From Gemmataceae bacterium (GTDB lineage: Bacteria; Planctomycetota; Planctomycetia; Gemmatales; Gemmataceae), in contig JAKEET010000117.1 of assembly GCA_022616435.1 (NCBI GenBank), positions 1 to 64,000 of the forward strand: a stretch of DNA of 64,000 bases, in the 5' to 3' direction. A program made the translations under genes and the position numbers. Each line of letters starts with the position of its first letter. The first letter of the stretch is position 1. Below the pieces are notes generated by a model that saw only the letters and a list, made by a program, of their open reading frames with translations, had not been told where the DNA came from and made no database searches. Below are positions 59,189 to 64,000 of this stretch, in pieces.

Positions 59189-60673
59189 ATGTCGCGCTGG
59201 AACCTGGCTTGGCTCTTGGGCATCACCACCGCCGCGCTGGTCGGCTTTTCCCTGACGTGCAGCGTCCCGACCCGCGCCAATTCGCTGCAACGCAAGCACG
59301 ATAATCTCCGGCTGCTCGTCGACGTGCTCGACGAGGTCCAGCAGAAATACGTCAAGGAGCTCGACGACGACAAGATGCGCGACCTGGTCGAGAACATGAT
59401 CTCCGGCGGCCTGCAGCGCCTCGACCCGCATTCCGATTTCGTCAGCGCCGACGAGTTCAAGCAGTTCCAGAAAGCCTCGAAGGGCAAGTTCGGCGGCATC
59501 GGCATCCGCATCAACGTCGATCCGCGCTCCGGACAGGTCATCGTCGAGAGCCCCATGGTCGGCACCCCCGCCTATGAAGCCGGGATCATGGCGGGCGACC
59601 TGATCCTCAAGATCGACGGCCATGCCACCGAGAACATGCCGCTGAAGAAGGTGGTCGAGATGATCCAGGGCGAGCCGGGGACGAAGGTGACCCTGGGCGT
59701 CTTGCACGAGGGCGCCAAGACGCCGGTGGACATCGACATCACCCGCGCGGAGATCAACATCGACAGCGTGCTCGGCGACCAGCGCGGCGACGACAAGGAA
59801 TGGGACTTCTGGATCGATGCCGAGGCGAAGATCGCCTATGTCCGCGTCGTCGGCTTCACGGAGACCACGGTCGCCGAGCTGACCAAGGTGGTCGACAGCC
59901 TGCAGAAAGCCAACATGAAGGGGCTGGTGCTTGACCTGCGCGGCAACCCGGGCGGACTGCTGCGGTCGGCGGTCGAGGTCAGCTCGATGTTCCTGGAGGA
60001 AGGCAAGAACGTGGTGACCACGAAGGGGCGCAGCAACGACAGCAAGGAGGTCTTCAACGCGCGGCGCAGCCCGGTGGCCGCCCCCGCGAATCCATACCCC
60101 ATCGCGATCCTGTTGAACCGTTACAGCGCCAGCGCCAGCGAGATCGTTGCGGCGGCGCTGCAGGATCATCTCCGCGCCGTCGTCATCGGCGAGCGCAGCT
60201 ACGGCAAGGGGAGCGTGCAAAACGTCATCGCCATGGAAGGCGGCGCCACCGCTCTCAAGCTGACCACGGCGAGTTACTGGCGGCCCAGCGGCAAGAACAT
60301 CCACCGCTTCCCCGACAGCAAGGAAGAGGAGGAGTGGGGCGTGAAGCCCAACCCCGGTTTCGAGATGAAGCTGTCCGACGAGGAACGCATCAATTACTTC
60401 AAGTGGCGCCGCTATCGAGACATCGTCCGCCGCAACGGCGAAGGCCCCAAGCCCGCGGACGAGGAGAAGCTGAAGGACTTCCGCGACCGCGTCCTCGACA
60501 AGGCGCTCGAGCATCTCCGCGGCGAATTGAAGAAACAGCAAGGCGCCTCACGGCCGCAGCCGTCAGCGCCGGTCGCGGTCCGCGATGCCATGCGCTTCAT
60601 CCCCGGCGAGACGCGCGAGACGCGCATCAGTCAACGGCGGCAATCGCCGATCCCTGTGACGCGCGAGCGATAG
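59189..60673 (+). CDS. S41-family C-terminal processing peptidase (CtpA-like)
   Basis: 494 residues. GAGG stands eight bases before the ATG at 59189. The N-terminus MSRWNLAWLLGITTAALVGF is a signal or anchor. A PDZ domain (about 95-190: GKFGGIGIRINVD, AGDLILKIDGHATENM) is followed by the S41 serine peptidase domain: GLVLDLRGNPGGLL, NRYSASASEIVAAAL with the nucleophile Ser, and GERSYGKGSVQ with the general-base Lys. These periplasmic proteases trim or degrade proteins. The C-terminal 100 residues are charged and specific to this group. Confidence 0.95.
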   Translation: MSRWNLAWLLGITTAALVGFSLTCSVPTRANSLQRKHDNLRLLVDVLDEVQQKYVKELDDDKMRDLVENMISGGLQRLDPHSDFVSADEFKQFQKASKGKFGGIGIRINVDPRSGQVIVESPMVGTPAYEAGIMAGDLILKIDGHATENMPLKKVVEMIQGEPGTKVTLGVLHEGAKTPVDIDITRAEINIDSVLGDQRGDDKEWDFWIDAEAKIAYVRVVGFTETTVAELTKVVDSLQKANMKGLVLDLRGNPGGLLRSAVEVSSMFLEEGKNVVTTKGRSNDSKEVFNARRSPVAAPANPYPIAILLNRYSASASEIVAAALQDHLRAVVIGERSYGKGSVQNVIAMEGGATALKLTTASYWRPSGKNIHRFPDSKEEEEWGVKPNPGFEMKLSDEERINYFKWRRYRDIVRRNGEGPKPADEEKLKDFRDRVLDKALEHLRGELKKQQGASRPQPSAPVAVRDAMRFIPGETRETRISQRRQSPIPVTRER

Positions 60674-60753
60674 TCGCCTCGGCCCGTAGGACAGGACTCC
60701 GCTCCTGTCCGTTGACGCGTCCGTTGACGCGCGGACGATGTCGCATCGATGAG

Positions 60754-61536
60754 TCAAGGCCTCGGTCCATAGGGAAAGCAGTCGTCCATCGGCTCGTTCG
60801 CCAACTGCACCAGAAACCCCGACAAGCGCTCAACCAGGATGTCCATCAGCCGCCGGCCCTTGTCCGCGGTCGCGGCCGATGGATCGCCGAGGCCGGTATT
60901 CGTGGTCGCCAGGTGCCACGGGCGCGTGATGCTGATCCAGCCGCGGTTGATCGCGTCGAGCCTGGTGGGCTGGGCGACGCCGGGATCGGCGAGTTCCGGC
61001 CGCACCAGCTGCGGGAAGAACGCCAGGCCCAGGCTGGTTTCCACCTCGTCGGCATGTTCGCCGGGCTTGACGAAGAGCTGCGGATAGGCGTCCGTCGCCA
61101 TGCGGTACCAATCGCACAGGCACACGAACACCTTGGTGCGATGGTGCAGTTCGCGCATCAGCGGCTTGAGTTCGTTGCCGCCGTGACCGTTGAGCAGCAC
61201 CAGCTTGCGAACGCCCTGGCGCTCCAGCGAATCAACGAGATCGGTGAGAATCGCCAGCAGAGTGGTCGGCGTCACCGACATCGCCAGCGCGCCCGGCACC
61301 TGCAAGTGGTTCGTGTTGACGCCGTAGGGAATCGTCGGCAGCAGCAGCACCTTGGCCCCGGCTTGATGCGCCAGCGCGCACGCCCGATCGCCAAGCACGT
61401 CCACCTGGTAGTTGTCGGTGCCGTAGGGCATGTGGAAGTTGTGCGGCTCGGTGGCCCCGAAGGGGAGCACGGCGACTTCCCACTGGTGCTTGGGCAAGTC
61501 GTGGTGGTTTTGTTCGGACAGGATCCAGGGGCGCAT
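60754..61536 (-). CDS. Creatininase-family metal-dependent amidohydrolase
   Basis: 260 residues. Family motifs are present with changes: PFGATEPHNFHMPYGTD (usual ExHGPHLP region), LNGHGGNELKPLM and the DEVETSLGLAF metal-ligand motif. The family covers creatinine hydrolysis and deamination steps in riboflavin/F420-like and mycofactocin biosynthesis. The exact substrate is not readable. It is convergent with the protease gene and divergent from surE, with a REPIN-like element in between. Confidence 0.88.
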   Translation of the reverse strand: MRPWILSEQNHHDLPKHQWEVAVLPFGATEPHNFHMPYGTDNYQVDVLGDRACALAHQAGAKVLLLPTIPYGVNTNHLQVPGALAMSVTPTTLLAILTDLVDSLERQGVRKLVLLNGHGGNELKPLMRELHHRTKVFVCLCDWYRMATDAYPQLFVKPGEHADEVETSLGLAFFPQLVRPELADPGVAQPTRLDAINRGWISITRPWHLATTNTGLGDPSAATADKGRRLMDILVERLSGFLVQLANEPMDDCFPYGPRP

Positions 61537-61563
61537 CGTTATCCTCGTAAAATGGTCATTGGC

Positions 61564-61667
61564 GTTTAGCCCCGGTTCGAAGAACCGGGGCGGTCAGGCG
61601 GTTGGCAAGGTATGAATCCCTTACGCGGGATCTCGTCCGCCCCCGGTTCTTCGAACCGGGGCTAAAC
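61564..61667. repeat. REPIN-like element, copy 2
   Basis: The left arm 61564-61593 is the same 30-mer as in copy 1 (22533). The right arm 61638-61667 is its complement with one extra C. The core is homologous to that of copy 1 in reverse orientation. Like copy 1, it lies between two divergent genes. Confidence 0.9.
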
Positions 61668-61716
61668 CGGGCTAAACCACCGACGAATGACGAATGACTA
61701 ATGACCCCAGTGACCA

Positions 61717-62400
61717 ATGACTTTTCTATTGACCAACGACGACGGCATCGACGCGCCTGGGTTGGCCGCGCTTGCCGAGGCGGTGGCCGGCCTGGGGCCG
61801 AGCGTCTGGGTGGCGCCGTGCGGGCCGCAATCGGGGTGCAGCCATCGCGTCACCACCGACGCGCCGTTGCGCATCGTGCCGCACACCGGCGGCCGCTGGG
61901 CCATCGCCGGCACGCCGGCCGATTGCGTGCGCCTCGGCTTGAAGCGGCTGGCGCCGCAGCTGACCTGGGTGCTGGCGGGGATCAATCACGGCGGCAACCT
62001 GGGGGCGGACGTACACCATTCCGGCACCGTCGCCGCCGTCCGCGAGGCCGCCTTGCACGGCGTTCCCGGCATCGCCCTGTCGCACTACCGCAAGCGCGGC
62101 CTGGACATCGACTGGCAGCGGGCGACGCGCTGGCTCCGCCCCATCGTGCAGGAATTGCTCGCCAAGGCCTGGACGCCCGGCACGTTCTGGAACATCAACC
62201 TGCCGCACCTTCCGGCCGACGCGCTCGATCCAGAGGTCGTCGTCTGCCCGCTCGACCGCAGCCCACTGCCGATCAACTACCGCGAGGAAAACGGCCACTG
62301 GCACTACGACGCCAACTACCACGAACGGCCGCGGCTTCCGGGAACGGATGTGGATGTGTGTTTCGGCGGGAGGATCGCCGTGACGTTGCTGTCGATTTGA
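61717..62400 (+). CDS. surE: 5'/3'-nucleotidase SurE
   Basis: 227 residues. MTFLLTNDDGIDAPGLAALA is the classic SurE start, with the metal-binding Asp pair. The Ser/Asn ligands follow in PQSGCSHRVTTD and AGINHGGNLG. SurE removes phosphate from nucleoside monophosphates in survival and repair contexts. The ATG at 61717 lies in a run of AATGAC-like units, and no ribosome site is visible. Confidence 0.96.
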   Translation: MTFLLTNDDGIDAPGLAALAEAVAGLGPSVWVAPCGPQSGCSHRVTTDAPLRIVPHTGGRWAIAGTPADCVRLGLKRLAPQLTWVLAGINHGGNLGADVHHSGTVAAVREAALHGVPGIALSHYRKRGLDIDWQRATRWLRPIVQELLAKAWTPGTFWNINLPHLPADALDPEVVVCPLDRSPLPINYREENGHWHYDANYHERPRLPGTDVDVCFGGRIAVTLLSI

Positions 62401-62505
62401 GGACCAAGGCCAGCTCTTGGCACGCCGCCGCCAATCGGTCACAATAGACGTAGTCGCATCCGAGGCCGCGGTTCAGCGACCCGTTCATCACGTCAGGAGT
62501 CGATC

Positions 62506-64000
62506 ATGCGCCTGCGTTGCTTGCCCGCCGTCGCGCTCTTGGTGCTGGCCCACCTCTTCGTGTTCGCGCAGCCCGTCGCCACGCAACCCAAGCGCGACAT
62601 CCAGGCGGAAGACGTCAAGAAGAGCATCGACCTCGGCGTCCGGTACCTGCGGCAAGCGCAGCGCGGCAACGGCAGCTGGGAGATCGACGCCGACCTGATC
62701 GCCAGCGCCGCCGTCAGCCATCCGGGGGGCAAGACGGCGCTGGCCGTGCTCGCCCTGTTGAACTGCGGCGTCCCGGTCAAGGACCCGGACGTGGCCCGCG
62801 GCCTGGCCTTTCTGCGGCGCGTCGAGCCCGAATCGACCTACGTCTGCGGCCTGCAAATGCTCGCCTTCGCGGAAGCGAACCTCCCCGAAGACCGCCAGCG
62901 CTTGCAGGACAACGTCAAATGGCTGCTGGACGCCCGCGTCTACAAGGAGAACGGCGCCTTCATCGGCTGGAGCTACAAACGCACACCCAGCGTCATCGCC
63001 GACAACTCGAACACCCAATACGCCGTCCTCGGCCTCTGGGCCGCCAAGCAAGCCGGCGTCAACGTCCCCGACGCCGTCTTCAAGGAAATCCGCCAGTTCT
63101 ACATCGACCATCAAGACCCCAGCGGCGGCTGGAGCTACTCGGTCGGCCGCTTCGCCGACCGCTTCGGCGTCTCCATGACCATGACCACCGCCGGCCTGTG
63201 CGGCCTGCTGATCTCGGGCACGGAGCTCAACGTCCGCCGCGAAACGCTCAACCTCGACGGCACGGCAGCCAGGTGCGGCGAGTACGACGAGAACCCGGGC
63301 ATCCAGAAAGCCCTCAACTGGATCGGCGTCAACTTCACGCCGGAGGTGCAAGGCCGGACCTTCTATCATCTCTACGGCCTGGAGCGCGCCGGCCGGCTGT
63401 CCGGGCTGCGCTACTTCGGCAACCACGACTGGTACCGCGAAGGCTGCCGCTTCCTCGTGGAGCGGCAGAACAAGACCGACGGCTCGTGGCGGCTGGCCGG
63501 CGCCTGGGACAACTGGCCGGAGATCAGCACGAGCTTCGCCCTCTTGTTCCTGTCCAAGGGCCGCACGCCGGTGCTGATCAGCAAGATGGTCCACGGCCTG
63601 TGGCCGCGCCAGGCCACCGATACCGACTGGAACAACGATCGCAACGATCTCCGCCACCTGACCCAGTACGCCAGCACGGAGATGTTCAAGGTGCCGCTCG
63701 CCTGGCAGACGATCGACCTGTCGCGCGGCATCCAGGCGCAGGCGAAAGGCCTGCAGATCGCCGAGGACGACTATCAAGCGGTGACGGCGGACATGCTGCA
63801 GTCGCCGATCCTGTACATCACCGGGCATCAGTCGCCGCGCGGGCGCATCCAGGGCGCCGAGAAGCTGCTCCTGAAGCGCTACGTCGAGAACGGCGGCTTC
63901 ATCTTCGCCGAGGCGTGCTGCGGCAATCCAAACTTCGACCTCGGCCTGCGGGCCCTGGTCGCCGAGCTATGGCCCCGGGCGGAGTTCGCCCTCTTGCCCG
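62506..64000 (+). CDS. DUF4159 protein with terpene-cyclase-like repeats (partial, runs off right edge)
   Basis: ATG at 62506 has CAGGAG seven bases ahead. A signal peptide (CLPAVALLVLAHLFVFA) is followed by an alpha/alpha-barrel of prenyltransferase/squalene-oxidase repeats: YLRQAQRGNGSWEID, TYVCGLQMLAFAEANL, YIDHQDPSGGWSYSVG, FLVERQNKTDGSWRLAG. The part near the edge (YITGHQSPRGRIQGAEKLLL, FIFAEACCGNPNFDLGLRAL) is the start of a DUF4159 domain, which resembles class I glutamine amidotransferase folds. Such secreted proteins are common in planctomycetes and of unknown function. 498 codons are seen; the C-terminus lies beyond the window. Confidence 0.92.
   Translation, partial: MRLRCLPAVALLVLAHLFVFAQPVATQPKRDIQAEDVKKSIDLGVRYLRQAQRGNGSWEIDADLIASAAVSHPGGKTALAVLALLNCGVPVKDPDVARGLAFLRRVEPESTYVCGLQMLAFAEANLPEDRQRLQDNVKWLLDARVYKENGAFIGWSYKRTPSVIADNSNTQYAVLGLWAAKQAGVNVPDAVFKEIRQFYIDHQDPSGGWSYSVGRFADRFGVSMTMTTAGLCGLLISGTELNVRRETLNLDGTAARCGEYDENPGIQKALNWIGVNFTPEVQGRTFYHLYGLERAGRLSGLRYFGNHDWYREGCRFLVERQNKTDGSWRLAGAWDNWPEISTSFALLFLSKGRTPVLISKMVHGLWPRQATDTDWNNDRNDLRHLTQYASTEMFKVPLAWQTIDLSRGIQAQAKGLQIAEDDYQAVTADMLQSPILYITGHQSPRGRIQGAEKLLLKRYVENGGFIFAEACCGNPNFDLGLRALVAELWPRAEFALLP

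Overview
The window reads like a chromosome segment of a planctomycete, most probably of the Gemmata group. The reasons are high G+C coding sequence, a DUF1501 Tat-type protein, a DUF1549/DUF1553 protein with a CxxxxCH site, a DUF1559 pilin-like protein, a DUF4159 protein, two SMP-30-type proteins, an Uma2 nuclease, and an unusual load of Hanks-type Ser/Thr kinases (four apparently intact, one broken). No rRNA, tRNA, CRISPR array, prophage or insertion-sequence transposase was recognised. Most housekeeping genes (dapF, guaA, proC, trpD, hemC, surE) are scattered singly, and few operons are evident.

Layout. 1-10.7 kb: DinB-like protein (cut by the edge), secreted PPC-like protein, S1-domain RNA-binding protein, FHA-GAF-HD-GYP protein divergent from a tail-anchored kinase, dapF, a small toxin-like/partner pair, guaA, proC. 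10.8-20.6 kb: a tightly packed MoxR ATPase / DUF5682 / VWA cassette, an FHA-kinase, and an ECF sigma factor overlapping a kinase that carries a zinc-binding N-terminus, four Tudor-like modules and membrane helices. 20.6-32.5 kb: tandem paralogous membrane proteins, an MBL hydrolase, a DUF4349 lipoprotein, a 1767-residue TPR/CsgG-like lipoprotein, then two decayed genes (WD40 and kinase) that run into each other. 32.6-44.6 kb: DUF1501, sialidase-like, PSD1-type, kinase, DUF1559, SMP-30 and U32 peptidase genes.

44.6-54.3 kb: a sigma54-type activator fused in frame to a WXXGXW / Lys-Pro-rich protein, a universal stress protein, an acyl-CoA mutase, an Uma2 nuclease, a second SMP-30 protein and a toxin-antitoxin neighbourhood with one intact PIN toxin and one dead one. 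54.3-64 kb: trpD, nucleoside hydrolase, DCC protein, YhaM-like exonuclease, hemC, S41 protease, creatininase-like protein, surE and a DUF4159 protein cut by the right edge.

Two themes run across the genes. One is signalling: Ser/Thr kinases, two FHA proteins, an ECF sigma factor, an HD-GYP protein and an AAA+ activator lie within one 50-kb stretch. The other is small repeats: 15-bp in-frame tandem repeats interrupt four unrelated genes and one spacer, and several families of paired inverted repeats of about 90-150 bp (REPIN/MITE-like) occupy intergenic spaces and in one case a coding sequence. The most promising little-described systems are the MoxR-DUF5682-VWA cassette, the sigma/kinase pair with Tudor-like modules, and the sigma54-activator fusion.
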